The notes: generated by a model not told the origin, from the sequence alone. Positions 49,525 through 60,534 are shown, counted from the stretch's first letter. The stretch is 64,000 nt of DNA from Caulochytrium protostelioides (GCA_003615045.1 ML014137.1:97015-161014), one strand, 5' to 3'. Program-made: numbers and translations.

Positions 49525-50457
49525 CTAGGCGTGCACGGTGGCACGGGTCCGGTGTCCCGATGACCCGTGCGACGCGGCCTGCGGGTGAGGATGCGAGCCG
49601 AGCGACCGCGCATGCCAGTACTCGACACGGCCCTCCAGATAGGCGAGCCCCGCGGAGATGACGGTGTGCAGGGGGCGGTCGCGCAGGGACGCGCTGCCGT
49701 CGGCGTCATGGTCGTGGTCGTGGTCGCCGTCGCGCCCGTCCCACGGCGTCTGCCCGACCGCCATCAGGCTCTGGTCGCGCGCGAGCTCCTGCATGTAGCG
49801 CAGATCGTCGGCCAGCTCGTCGAGGTAGTGCTCGCGGCCTGCGACGGCCGAGCGGGACGGGCGGCGGCTGCCGTGGGAGCGGACGCCGCCGGCCGCGAGG
49901 GCGCGGCCGCGCGGGGCGCCGGCGGGGCCGCTGCCGATGGCGTCAGCGTCCACGGCGTCGGCGTCGGCATCGGCGTCGGCATGGGCGGCGTGCTGCGCGG
50001 CGACGACGGCGCGGACGCCCTTCTTGTCGAGCCGCCGCGTCGTGTCGAGAATGATCTGCTGGCACTTCAGCATGCCCTCGTGGAACTGGGCGGCCGTCGA
50101 GCCCGGGATGCGGGTGCCGCGGCTGTACCACATGAGGGCGCGCTCGTAGTCGCCGGCGGCATACAGCAGATCGGCGAGGGTGCCGACGGTGCGCGTGGTG
50201 TTGGGGTGGAGGGCGAGGGCGCGCTCGGCATCAGCGAGGGCGCGGGTCGCGTCGCCGAGCTGCCCGTAGCACCGCGCGCGGGTGCACAGCAGCGCGGCCT
50301 CGGCCTGCGGCGTCGGCATGGGCTGCGCCAGCGCCTGGTCGAAGGCCTGGATCGCCGACTCGTAGTGGCCCGTGCGGAAGAGGTGGTCGGCGTGCGAGAG
50401 GATCTGCACCAGCGACGGCGGCGCCGCCGCGGCGCCGTCCATCTCCGCATCGGCCAT
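49525..50457 (-). CDS. ODAD4 / TTC25-like TPR protein (outer dynein arm docking)
   Basis: 310 residues. Three TPR units at about 14-120: LVQILSHADHLFRTGHYESA, ALLCTRARCYGQLGDATRAL, and GTLADLLYAAGDYERALMWY with SRGTRIPG. These are followed by FHEGMLKCQQIILDTTRRLD, in the order and wording typical of ODAD4. A later HYLDELADDLRYMQELARDQ and VISAGLAYLEGRVEYWHAR match the ODAD4 block that leads to the dimer/docking region (usually YLDxRxEFWRQQ). ODAD4 attaches outer dynein arms to doublet microtubules, again implying a flagellum. The protein ends 20 residues after that block, whereas animal ODAD4 (about 670) continues with more TPRs, so the C-terminal half is missing or lies in an unseen exon. 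The middle Asp/Ala repeat is low complexity. The start is the ATG at 50457; upstream codons are in frame but lack the family pattern. Confidence 0.75.
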   Translation of the reverse strand: MADAEMDGAAAAPPSLVQILSHADHLFRTGHYESAIQAFDQALAQPMPTPQAEAALLCTRARCYGQLGDATRALADAERALALHPNTTRTVGTLADLLYAAGDYERALMWYSRGTRIPGSTAAQFHEGMLKCQQIILDTTRRLDKKGVRAVVAAQHAAHADADADADAVDADAIGSGPAGAPRGRALAAGGVRSHGSRRPSRSAVAGREHYLDELADDLRYMQELARDQSLMAVGQTPWDGRDGDHDHDHDADGSASLRDRPLHTVISAGLAYLEGRVEYWHARSLGSHPHPQAASHGSSGHRTRATVHA

Positions 50458-51303
50458 CGTGACGAGGCGAAGCGTGTTCCACAAGGCGGGGGTAGGGCGC
50501 CGCTTCACAAAGCCCTGCCCTGGGGCCGGCAGACGGACGTGATCGTGCTCCAGGGATGGACAGCCGTCGGGCAGGACGCAGTGCGCAAGGCGCAGGACAC
50601 AGGACACAAGACACAGGACGCGGCGGTTCAAGGGCGACGATCGCGCATCGCTCGTGGGCCGAAGGGGGGGTGATGGCGGCAGCCGGATCGATAAGCAATG
50701 CGATGGCGTTCCGGCGATCTGGCCTGGTTATGCATCATCCGAATCCGTGATTGCATCGCATCACATCGTGATGACGTCCGCGCATCGGATTGGCCGGCAC
50801 GCCGCGATGAACGCCGCGATGAACGCCGTCGCCGGGGGTCTTGTGGCCGACGATCGGCCGCCGTCGGAGCACTACGCCTTGGCTTGGCCAAGGCCCTCGG
50901 CGCACGGCGCGCCGCCACCGGCTGCCAACAGACCCCTGGCGGCTGGCGTCCCCGGCCACGGACCACGTCTCGGCCGCCCGGCCCGCGGATCGATGTCCAC
51001 GATGCCCGAGCGACCGATGCGAACGCCGCCTACACGGATACCCACCGACCGGGATCCCCAACGCCTGCGGGTCCTCGCGCCTTCCGGGCCGCTTCGCCGC
51101 GTGCGGTGAGGCGTTCGGCCTCCAGCAGCGGTTCCAGAAGCGCCGGTGGCCCTTGCCGCGGCGCGCCGGCGGCCGGTTGGTGACGGTCCTGAGCGGCGTT
51201 CGGCCGCCGACGGCGGCCTGGACGGCGGCGGAGGCCGACGCACGCGACCGTCACCGGCCGTCCCGCCGTCACGCCGACGGCCGCGGGTGCGGCGCTCGCC
51301 AGG

Positions 51304-51305
51304 CC

Positions 51306-51343
<38 letters not shown>

Positions 51344-51344
51344 A
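51304..51344 (+). repeat. (GCG)n triplet tract
   Basis: About 40 bp of uninterrupted GCG/CGG repeat in intergenic DNA. Confidence 0.92.
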
Positions 51345-53988
51345 GAATCGACGGCGGCGGCGGGGCGTCCATCAGGCTCACCTCGACGTCCCCTCTCGGT
51401 TCGGCTCCGCTCCGCTCGGCCGACGCCTACCCCAAGCATCACCGCGGATCGGCACGTGGAGTCGACTCCGATCACGCCGATCCCCCACCCGGAGTCGGCT
51501 CCGGCCGCACGCGGCAGAAACTCCGACACGGCGACGCGCGCTCCGTTGTCAGCGGGTCTCTCCCGGAAAGCGGCCGCGGCCTTTTTCTTTCCGGCGTTGA
51601 TTTTCTCCCGACGCCACAGGGTCGCGCCACCATGCCGCGTTGACAGACGGACCGCTCGGCGTCTCCGCGACGCCGCGACGCCGCCCCGCGCACCCCCAAG
51701 GGATCATGAAGCCATGCGCCACCCGCCAAATCGCCATGACATGAGTGATCAACAGATCCTTATGTGATTCTTTTTTTTTTTTCTCGTACAACATGCCGGG
51801 TCAGGACGCTGGGGTGGAGGTCGCGCATGGGAGGGCCCGACAAGCGACCATGTCCGCGCACGCTAAGCATCCGCGGCAACCGTGCCTCCCCGGTCCTGCG
51901 TGGCAGCATGAGCGACCCGCTACGGAATCTCGAATGGGCTGCTGTTTATATATCTTCCACGCGAAACACGAAATGAAACTAATGAGCGACTGCACCATGT
52001 GCGTCCCGGAGATGCGAGTCCGGAGATGCGAGACGCATTAATATCGCATTAAGACTCAGTGGCCTTCAGCACCACTGAATGAACGCACGCCTTTTCATCC
52101 CCTCCCTGCCTTCCTCGCTTCCCCCATACCCTCCCGGCAGCACGAACGCGCTCGGCCGAGGTCCGGCCTTCTCGATCCATCCGGTGCCCACGGTCCACTC
52201 GGGAAGCATCCGTCTTTGGTGTCGCTAGACCGCGCTCGTCACGCCCTCGTGCCTCCTTGGGCACGCCGTCCCTCGCACCGGCCCGGGCCTCCCCTCCCTG
52301 TCCTCGTCACGCGTCGGCTGTCGGAGTCGACACGCTTGTCACGGTAACGTGGAACCCCATGGATCCGTCTCTGGCACGCGCCCGCCGCAGCGAACAAGCG
52401 ACGGGTCACTGCAGCCCAATGAAAAGAGGAGCCCCGCCGCCCTTCAGCGCCGCATTGCCAGTCCCCGGAGGCCTTCGCTGGGCCTCGCTTGGGCAGGCAC
52501 GACCCTCGCGAGCGCCAGCGGCTTCCTGTCGGTGTTTCGCTGCGCCGGCGCTGTGTGAACGACCCGTATGGCGCTTAGACGACACCCTCGCGCCTCGCCT
52601 TTCGGACCCGCGCATGCGCTCACCCTCTCGATGTTAATGCTTTTTCTTTTCCTTTTGTTATCCTTTGCTTTCCTTGTCTTTCCCTTTCTTTGTCATGCCT
52701 GCCCACGCCTCCACCGGGATTCGACAATGTGCATGTTGATGCTGACACGACGGCCCATGTCCATGCGAATCCGGAATGCGGTCATTGCATGCGGTCATTG
52801 ACGGCCGCGGTCTGGATCCATCCTCCACGCCGGGGGCGTTCCCCGCGGACCAACAACGGCCTCCTAAGTGGCCCTGGCGCGGACGGCCGCATGCATGACC
52901 TCTGGCTGGCGGATGAACGCCTGGGCCCTGTCCGACCTAACCGGCCGCGGCATTCCTTCTCTCGCTGGTTCGCCCCATGCTTCGATGGGCGCTGCTCCAA
53001 CCGAATGCCTCGATGCGGATACGGATGCCGACGCGGATGCGCTCGGGCACGGTCGGGGCTGAGGCACGGTCGCTGGTGCTGGCGCTGGCGCCGACCGCTC
53101 CGCACCCACGACCTCACGGACCCTCCGGGTCGGACGACGGTCATGCGCCGTTAACCCGGTGCCCTGCGCCTTCTCTGCCGTCCCCGGCGCTGACGACGGC
53201 CCTGCGCCGGGTCCCTTTCTTTCCTTTTGCCCGGCGTTCGACGATGCTCCCGCGGGTTGCGATCCTTTGGCGGGCCGCCGCCGCCGCCGCCGACCGCCTC
53301 CATATCATGTGGTCCTGCCCACCCTGCCGGCGCGGCGCCGACGCCTTATATGTGAGCGGCGGGGGCGTCTGCCTTCGCGGCCTTCGCGGCGCCGTTGCGA
53401 CACTCCCTGTGCCATGCGCGGCCCTGTGTCATGCAACGCTGTGGCGTGTGCCCACAAAATGGATGGACGCCCATGCACACACCCATCCAGGCCGATCCGC
53501 CATCCGGGCGGCGCGCCTACCCCCGGACACAGTGGCACAGGCGGCCGCCGCCGCGGCCTGCAGCGCACGCGCCTGCGCCAGCACCGCACCGCCACAGAGG
53601 CCGTCAAGTATCCGGCGCCGACGACAACCCACGCAACGCTTCGGACCGCGCGAGGACGGCCGTGCCGACACACGCGAGGCCAGGTAAGACTACGGCTGTC
53701 CCGCGCCGGCGCAAGCTCGGGACGGCGCTCGCCGAGCTGGCCGAGCCCCCCACCCGTCACGGTGACCTGGCCAGGCATCGGCACGGACAGCCTGCTACCC
53801 GTCGCGGCTGCAGCCCGTGCCGCCGACGCCCAGGCGCCTGACGTCGGAGGTGGCCGCCCACCTGCGTGGCGCGGGCGAGAAGGCCCGTCGGGCGTCGCGT
53901 CCCGCCGGTGCAGCCTGAACGCACAGAAGGGGTATCCCGCCTGTCGTATTGGGTCTCGCCCGTGCCATCAGTCAAGTCTCCCTGTGCG

Positions 53989-54023
53989 CCTGCTGCCTGC
54001 TGCCTGCTGCCTGCTGCCTGCTG
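53989..54023 (+). repeat. 7-bp tandem repeat cctgctg, five exact copies
   Basis: Five perfect copies, unit length not a multiple of three, which argues that the overlapping long open frame (53159-54427) is not coding. Confidence 0.95.
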
Positions 54024-54771
54024 CCATTCGCTCAAGGGGGCCACGGACCAGCGAACGGGTGACGGCGTCGGGACGGAGCAGCGCCACCGATCGCAGCTGC
54101 CAGTACCGCCTGCAAGCGAGCATTGAGCGTGGAGTGCTAGAGAGCGCACCTTCATATCCGCGTGACAGCGCGAGGGGGGCGCTGCGTCATCCGGCGGCTG
54201 CGCTCCTATGGTTTGCGCCTCCGACGATCTGGGATCGTGGGTGTGCGTCCTTGAGGGTGGAGGTGTCAGTGGGTGGCGCCTCGCTATTGCGTGCGGGACT
54301 CCGACGGTTCGGCACTGAAGCGCCTGACAAGCCGGGTGGCGCTGTATCTGATTCGAGCAGACGGCATCGTGTTGTATCGCGGCGCATGGCATCGTGCATC
54401 ACCCATCCCTTTTTATACCCCCGCTGATCCCTTCGTTCCACCTGGCAAATCCCCCCAGTCATACCTTCCCGTGAACCGTCACCTCAGTCAATTTTGCCCG
54501 CCTTGCCTCATCTCCGCCATTTATATTCTCCGACATCGCCGCCGACTTCTGCCGACGTAACTGCCATCATCCCCGACATCATCCCCACCCCCCTGAAGCT
54601 TTTTCAATACCGCCGATCCGCGCCTGCCCGACGGCCTGGCCCGCTCCCTTGCACTGCTTGCCGCGTGCCGGATCCCCATGACCATCGCTGCTCACTGATC
54701 GCCCTTCCTGCGAGACTGCACTGCGCTGCGTTGCTCGCTGGCCTCATACCCCGCCCTTCTCGTACCTCATC

Positions 54772-56115
54772 ATGACGGCCCGGTGGCTGCTGCCGTGGGT
54801 CGCAGGCCTCGCTTGCCTCGTGGCCTGCTTGACCGCCACGACCGCGGCGGCCTGGAATCTCGCCAAGCACGAGCCCGAGTCGGGCCTGCTCTTCGGCATG
54901 TGGTACGACCGGCTCTCGGGCGTCACGCCCTCCGACATCGAGGACAAGCTGCAGTCGCACCACATCAGCATGTGGCAGAGCGACATCAACATCACCGACA
55001 CGCTGCAGGACGCATCGCCCTTCCTGCGCGATGTCGAGAAGATCAATACCGACGCCGCCATCTTCCTGACCGTGTATCCGTTCGAGGGCATCGATGCCGT
55101 CAGCGACGGCGCGATCGCCGACTTGGCGAAGCTGCTCGGCCGCCTCACCGCTCAGAAGCTGACCGCGGCCTCGGGGGCGTCGGCCACGCGCCGCGTGTTC
55201 TTGCGGTATGCGTCGGAGATGAACGGCAACTGGTTTAAGTACGGCATGCAGCCGACCAAGTTCGTCGAGCACTACCGCCGCGTCGTGACCGCTGTCCGCG
55301 CCGCCGCGCCTGAGGTCGCCCATATCTGGGGACCCAACAGCCCCAACGGCTATCCGTGGATAGGCGGCAAGTATGCGCCCGAGCCGGGTAGCCCAGACTT
55401 CCAGCTGCTTGACACCAACCACAACGGTAAGCTGGACATCGACGACGACCCGTTCACGCCGTACTACCCGGGCGACGAGTACGTGGACTGGGTCGGCATC
55501 AGCGCTTACCACTACGGCAAGCAGTTCCCGTGGGTCGACAACGTCGTCGCCAACACGACCGAGCTCGAGGGACTCATGACTGGCACGGGCAGCCCGATGG
55601 TCAACCCGTACAACTTCTACCGCATGTTCAGCGGCGACGGCGTCGGCGGGCAGCCCAAGAGCCTGACGTCCGGCGGCAAGCCGTTCATGCTCACCGAGAC
55701 GGCCGCCGCCTACCACCTCAACTTCCTCTCGGACGGCACGCCGCCGTTCGCGGGGCCGGGCAATGTCGCCGTCAAGCAGAGCTGGTGGCAACAGTACCTC
55801 AACCCAGACTTCCTCGCGCGATATCCGAAATTCAAGGCCGTATGCTCCTTCGAGTTCAAGAAGGCCGAAGAGCTGACCATGCGCGATTTCAGTTTGACCC
55901 TCGACCCTGCCGTCGCCGCGGCGTTTGTTCAGGATGCCGAGAAGATGAAGACCATCCACTGGGCCCAGCCCGTGACGCGCGAGGCGTCGGTGCTGCCGGA
56001 CGTGCTCGTCGCCAGCAAGAGCAGTGCGCCCCGGCATTCTGGAACAGCCGAGCGGGGGTGGGTCGCCGCCGTCGCGCTGACCCTTGCGCCCATGCTGCTG
56101 AGCGCTGTCTGCTAA
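54772..56115 (+). CDS. GH26-like glycoside hydrolase (beta-mannanase type), secreted and probably GPI-anchored
   Basis: 447 residues. A signal peptide (MTARWLLPWVAGLACLVACL to about TTAAA) is followed by a TIM-barrel-like domain. RYASEMNGNW carries Glu149 as probable acid/base, matching the GH26 hEMNGxW signature. FMLTETAAAYH carries Glu309 as probable nucleophile. YVDWVGISAYHYGKQFPWV is the usual pre-nucleophile strand. A calcium-binding-type loop DTNHNGKLDIDDD lies near 215-228. The C-terminus ends with a hydrophobic tail (GWVAAVALTLAPMLLSAVC) after a Ser-rich linker, typical of a GPI-attachment signal, so the enzyme is likely displayed on the wall or plasma membrane. GH26 enzymes act on beta-1,4-mannan, some on xylan or beta-glucan; substrate here is inferred from family only. 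Single exon; a 534-codon antisense frame is a shadow. Confidence 0.82.
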   Translation: MTARWLLPWVAGLACLVACLTATTAAAWNLAKHEPESGLLFGMWYDRLSGVTPSDIEDKLQSHHISMWQSDINITDTLQDASPFLRDVEKINTDAAIFLTVYPFEGIDAVSDGAIADLAKLLGRLTAQKLTAASGASATRRVFLRYASEMNGNWFKYGMQPTKFVEHYRRVVTAVRAAAPEVAHIWGPNSPNGYPWIGGKYAPEPGSPDFQLLDTNHNGKLDIDDDPFTPYYPGDEYVDWVGISAYHYGKQFPWVDNVVANTTELEGLMTGTGSPMVNPYNFYRMFSGDGVGGQPKSLTSGGKPFMLTETAAAYHLNFLSDGTPPFAGPGNVAVKQSWWQQYLNPDFLARYPKFKAVCSFEFKKAEELTMRDFSLTLDPAVAAAFVQDAEKMKTIHWAQPVTREASVLPDVLVASKSSAPRHSGTAERGWVAAVALTLAPMLLSAVC

Positions 56116-57975
56116 ATTCTTTTTAATATCGCTGTTGCTATCGAGCGCTTTATCAGCGTCTGTTGGCCCGCAGTCGCACCGAATAGATTCTTTTTCCTCA
56201 TTGTACATTCAGTCAAACAATTCCAACAAACGGGTCGTTTCGATCATGCGAGGGGACTGGAGGCGGGTCGCTGTCCCGACGCGTCGTCGCAGCGACGTCG
56301 AGAAAGGATACTCGAGGACCTGAGGACGGCATCTGCCTCTTTTTTTTTATTTGCGACCGATGTCGCAGAGAGATGCTTCGCGTATCCGAGCTGACGGGTT
56401 CGTGGTCTTCCAGCTCGCCGAGACGGGCGGTTAAGAGAACCTGTTGAATCACAGGATACGGTCGCCATCTCTGCCACCGACCTCGTCACCCCTGATACCA
56501 TCCTCAGGCATCACCCATAAGAGGCCAAGGCGACCACGTCGACGGGCCCGTTAACGCGTCGAAAGCGCCGACGAGCCGCGTCCTGAGTCGCGGCCTTCCT
56601 CGCGGACGTGCGTGCCGTGTGCGGTCCAGCGAGCGTAACGCTCCCTGCTTGTGGGATGCCGACAGTGGTGTTCGCGCTGCGCAAGCGGCATGCGATATGG
56701 CAAGCTGATACCGTAGCGTGGCGAGGCGAGACGAGGCTTCGATCGTGATCGCGTCGGCCGGGAGATCGGTCCTGCGGCCGAGCGCCGCCGACGCCGCCTG
56801 CCCGACAGGGTGGGCCAAGCGGCTGGACCGGTGAAAACGCGCGAAGGCCATCGGGCGCGCCTCCCCTGGGGAGAGCGCCCGGCGCTGCCCCTTTCTCGTC
56901 GGTGCGCGGAGATCGGCCCCGACGGCCGTCGTCGGGATCGATGCCGGGCTTAAGCCAAAAGCCGTCGAGGGCATACGCACGGAGAAAGCTGGCAGCGCGC
57001 TCGGCAGGACGGTGATGCGGACGGCGCGGCCGAGGTCACTCGGAAGCCGCAGGGAATCCATCAATGGAAGCGCATGCAATAGAAACTATAAGTCGCAATC
57101 AATCTCTCAAAAGAGAAAAATGCGTTGGAAGCCACGGCGCGCTGAGCAGGACAACGGCCAATGATGGGCTGCCGGGATCGCCTGGGTTTTCACCTGTTTT
57201 TCCGGAGGAGGGCGCGGCTCGCCGAGCATGGCATGACATGGCATGGCATGGCATGGCATGGGTGAAGCGGGCGCTGCAGTCATTGACCTGCAGCCTTTGC
57301 TGACCATCGTCGGTCAACGCTGGCACTCGTTGGTCATCGCTGAGCTTCGCCGGCCTCGAGCCAGAACGGGTGAGCCTCTGGAGCCCTGAATGAGCAGACG
57401 GGACAGCGAAAAGATGCGAATGCGGTGCGAATGTGCCGAGGTGCGATGGCGATGAGGCGTCGGCTCGGCGGGCACGGTCTGCCGCCCCGCCACACCGCCC
57501 TGCTCCCTGCCGGCGCGAGCGCATCAACGCGGGTGGCCGTTTCCACATGGCTGTTGCATGGATCGGACCAGGATCGGACGAGTCGCCAGTGAACCGGTAC
57601 ACCGGGACCCCCGCGGCGCTCCATATCATGCTGCAGCCGCCGGGCGAGGGAGGAACAGCGCTGGCCGAACAGCCGTCCAAGAAAAAAAAATGCTGTCAGC
57701 AGCCGCAGCGATACAGTCGAATCGATGTGACCTAAGCCAGCTTATTCGCTTTCACGAAGCGTGGTCCATTCCATCATCACGCAACGTATCACGAATCGAC
57801 CGCCGAGGCGACCCTCTTGACTACCCACGCCTCCTTTCGTTTCGCGGGCACCGCGGCTGGCGCGCCCTGCACGCCGATCGTTGGCCCCTTCCCCTCCCAC
57901 GTGGCTGGCACGCGGCGCGCTCTCCTCGTGACCGTCTGACCGTCCCCTCCTGGCGCGCGAGCAAAGCTCCCCGTG
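56116..57975. other. Intergenic region with CATGG repeats
   Basis: About 1.9 kb. A T-run occurs at 56341-56349, an A-run at 57682-57690, and the CATGG repeat at 57227-57261. Overlapping open frames up to 190 codons lack family features. The right end is the kinase promoter. Confidence 0.5.
57227..57261 (+). repeat. Pentameric catgg repeat, seven units
   Basis: Seven consecutive units, one of them catga. Confidence 0.92.
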
Positions 57976-60534
57976 ATGGCCTCGCCGATCCCCAGCATGG
58001 CGCAGGCGAGTGCGCCGCACCCGGCGTCCGCGGCAACGGCATCCGCGGCGTCTCCGACGAGCGTGACGAGTCCGCGAGCGCGCGCGGTGCTCGCGCCGCT
58101 GTCGACGGCGCCCGCCATGATCGGCCGCTCGCACGGCACCCTAGCGAGCCTCGTGCCGCCGCTCGAGGGGCCCCGCGTTGGACCCTGGATTCTCGGCCGC
58201 ACGCTCGGGCTCGGCTCGACCGGCCGTGTCAAGCTCGCCGTGCACTGCCTGGACCCGACCCGCACCGTTGCGGTCAAGATCATCCCCAAGGACCACCTGC
58301 AGAAGGAGAAGCAGCGCACCGATCCGGCCGGGGCTGCCGCCGCGGCCGCGAAGGCCGCCGCCGCGGCGAAAGCGGCGCCCGGCGGGACGGGCGCCGGCAC
58401 GATCGACAAGAAGCTGGAGCGCGAGATCACGATCATGAAGCTGATCCGGCATCCGCATATTCTGCAGCTGCATGATGTGTATGAGTCTGACAAGGAGCTC
58501 TTCCTCGTGCTGGAGCATGTCGAGGGCGGCGAGTTGTTCGACTACCTGGTCAAGAAAGGCCGTCTGCCCGAGCGTGAGGCGCTGACTTTTTTCCAGCAGA
58601 TCATCCACGGCGTCCGTTTCTGCCACCTGCACCGCATCTGTCACCGCGACCTGAAGCCCGAGAACCTGCTGCTGGACAAGCACCGCAATGTCAAGATCGC
58701 CGATTTCGGGATGGCCAACCTGCAGACAGGCGGGCGGCTCCTCGAGACGTCCTGCGGGTCGCCGCACTACGCGAGTCCGGAGATCGTCAAGGGCATCAAG
58801 TATGAAGGGGGGCCCGCCGATATCTGGTCCTGCGGCGTAATCCTTTACGCCCTGCTGACCGGCAACCTGCCCTTCGACGACGACAACATCCGCCGGCTGC
58901 TCACCAAAGTCAAGAGCGGCGTCTTTTCCCTGCCCGACGATGTCCCGCCGGCCGCGGCCGACCTGATCCGTCGGATGCTGACCGTGGACCCGCTGCGCCG
59001 CATCACCATGGACGGCATCCTCGCCCACCCGTGGTTCGCGCAGCAGATACCGCGGCTCGCAGGCGATGCCGAGCAGCTTGCCCAGTCGCCGGCGCTCGCC
59101 AGCGCCTACGACGCCGCCGCCCAGCACGCCGCCGCCGGCCCGCTTCCGGCCGGCATGCCCCTCGATCCCGACATCCTGCAGTCGCTCCAACTGCTGGGGT
59201 GGGACGATGCCCATGCCCTCTGCCGCGCCCTCTACGGCGCTGAGCCCTGTAGTGAGCAGATTTTCTACCGCCTGCTCGCGAGCCGCAAGATGGAGCACAT
59301 GGAACACTACGATATCAACAGCCTCGGCGTCGACGGCTACGGCCCGCTCGGGAGCGCCGCGCTCCTCGCGCCGCAAAGCGCCTACGTCGATGGCATGGGC
59401 GGCAGCGCCAGTCTCGGCGCCCTCCACTACGGCTACGCGAGCAATGGCAGCATGGGCGGCGCCGCGCCGCTCTCCGCCATCCCTCGCCGCCGCGACGGCC
59501 ACGGCTACGGCAGCCAGTTCGGCAGCTACACGCTGCCCCTCAGCGCCCATCCCGCGACCGACCGCCGCGACCTCTTCCGCTCCGACGCCTCGCTCGCACC
59601 GCCGACGCCGCTCAATGCGCAGAACATGGCCATGGGCCGCTCCGTGGACGCGTTCCGCATGACGCCGCGCGCGGCCGCTGGCGCCGCTGGCGCCGCCGCC
59701 GGCGTCGGCTTCTCCGCCGTCACCGAAGTCACGGGTGAGGCGCTCTTTACCCACACCGCTAGCGAGAGCGCCAGCGGCTCCCGCGACGTCCCCGCAGCCG
59801 CGCCCACAGTGGCAACGGCCGCAGCGTCGGTGGCGCGCCCGTCATCCCGCCCATTCCTGTCGGCCATCTCGACCGCCGTGCAGCCGGGCCACCGCCGCGC
59901 CGCGACCGAGATCCCACCGACGCCGGCCATCTCGTCGGCACCGAAGCGCGCGTGGTTCGCGACCCTGTTCCGGTTCAAGCCGGAAGCCGCCGTCTTTGTC
60001 TGCATGCCGGCGCCCGGGGCCGCGGGCGCCGGCGTCATGGCACCGCCGCAGACCCTCGCCGCGGCCGCCGAGCACGTCCGCACCGCGCTGGAGGCCCTCG
60101 GCGTTCAAGTCCAGGTCCGCGCCGGATCCATCGTGCTCAAGTGCAAGTGGGAGACGAAGGTGGCGTCGCCGCCGACGGCGTCAGCGGTCGCGCTTCCGTC
60201 CGGCGACGCCGCCGCGTCTCCGGCGCCCGTGGGCAGCGCCGACCGACGCGTGATCAAGTTCAAGGTCGAGTTCCAGGCCACGACGCCGTCGGCCGAGCTG
60301 GAGGGCGCGCCGTCGGCCGCCGCCGCCGCCGCGTCCCAGGAGACGACAGGCAGCGCGGCCGATGCCGCCGCCGCGGGCGCCGTCGCGACGCGCACCCTTC
60401 TGACGCTGCAGCAAGGCGCCTACACGGTGTTTGCGCAATTGATTGACCAGTGCAAGTCGGCCTTTGAAGCCGTGGGCTTCGAGGTAGCCGCGCCCTTGCC
60501 AGCAGCGAGTTGGACCGGGGGGCCGTCGGCATAG
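57976..60534 (+). CDS. CAMK-type Ser/Thr kinase, Gin4/Hsl1/Kcc4 (BRSK/SAD)-like, with C-terminal KA1 domain
   Basis: 852 residues. Kinase domain about 68-355: glycine loop LGLGSTGRVKLAV, VAVKIIPKD, catalytic HRDLKPEN with Asp225, DFG at Asp243, activation loop LETSCGSPHYASPE (Thr is the LKB1-type phosphosite), and TMDGILAHPWF. A UBA-like region follows (about 395-445; LGWDDAHALCRAL ... QIFYRLLASRKMEHMEHYD), as in BRSK and Hsl1. After a Ala/Gly/Ser-rich linker, a KA1-like domain starts near 657 (WFATLFRFKPEAAVFV) and ends GAYTVFAQLIDQCKSAFEAV. In fungi these kinases link septin ring and cell size to Swe1/Wee1; in animals BRSK controls polarity. An Ala-rich insert of about 30 residues sits in the N-lobe between the catalytic-Lys strand and helix C. 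ATG at 57976, preceded by a GTG. Converges with TIM23. Confidence 0.92.
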   Translation: MASPIPSMAQASAPHPASAATASAASPTSVTSPRARAVLAPLSTAPAMIGRSHGTLASLVPPLEGPRVGPWILGRTLGLGSTGRVKLAVHCLDPTRTVAVKIIPKDHLQKEKQRTDPAGAAAAAAKAAAAAKAAPGGTGAGTIDKKLEREITIMKLIRHPHILQLHDVYESDKELFLVLEHVEGGELFDYLVKKGRLPEREALTFFQQIIHGVRFCHLHRICHRDLKPENLLLDKHRNVKIADFGMANLQTGGRLLETSCGSPHYASPEIVKGIKYEGGPADIWSCGVILYALLTGNLPFDDDNIRRLLTKVKSGVFSLPDDVPPAAADLIRRMLTVDPLRRITMDGILAHPWFAQQIPRLAGDAEQLAQSPALASAYDAAAQHAAAGPLPAGMPLDPDILQSLQLLGWDDAHALCRALYGAEPCSEQIFYRLLASRKMEHMEHYDINSLGVDGYGPLGSAALLAPQSAYVDGMGGSASLGALHYGYASNGSMGGAAPLSAIPRRRDGHGYGSQFGSYTLPLSAHPATDRRDLFRSDASLAPPTPLNAQNMAMGRSVDAFRMTPRAAAGAAGAAAGVGFSAVTEVTGEALFTHTASESASGSRDVPAAAPTVATAAASVARPSSRPFLSAISTAVQPGHRRAATEIPPTPAISSAPKRAWFATLFRFKPEAAVFVCMPAPGAAGAGVMAPPQTLAAAAEHVRTALEALGVQVQVRAGSIVLKCKWETKVASPPTASAVALPSGDAAASPAPVGSADRRVIKFKVEFQATTPSAELEGAPSAAAAAASQETTGSAADAAAAGAVATRTLLTLQQGAYTVFAQLIDQCKSAFEAVGFEVAAPLPAASWTGGPSA

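Larger units (their letters stand above)
50458..54771. other. Large intergenic region with triplet and 7-bp repeats
   Basis: About 4.3 kb with no gene I can support. A minus-strand frame starting MDAPPPPSILPPPPPPP at 51372 encodes a poly-proline run because of a (GCG)n tract; its continuation is Arg/Gly-rich and unrecognised. A 13-14 base T run lies at about 51769-51782, a TATA-like tttatatatc at 51945, and a pyrimidine-rich block at 52628-52697. The right end should be the glycosidase promoter. Confidence 0.5.

Noticed and set aside
50872-51381. Minus-strand frame starting MDAPPPPSILPPPP, formin-like proline run
   Set aside because: The proline run comes from a (GCG)n repeat and the rest is Arg/Gly-rich; no FH2 or other domain follows.
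53159-54427. 422-codon plus-strand frame left of the glycosidase
   Set aside because: It runs through a 7-bp tandem repeat, whose unit is not a multiple of three, and has Arg/Pro/Ser shadow-like composition.
54604-56208. 534-codon minus-strand frame over the GH26-like gene
   Set aside because: Signal peptide, catalytic motifs and GPI tail are on the plus strand; the antisense translation has no recognisable content.
58141-59754. 537-codon minus-strand frame over the kinase
   Set aside because: Shadow of the kinase gene, whose motifs are all on the plus strand.
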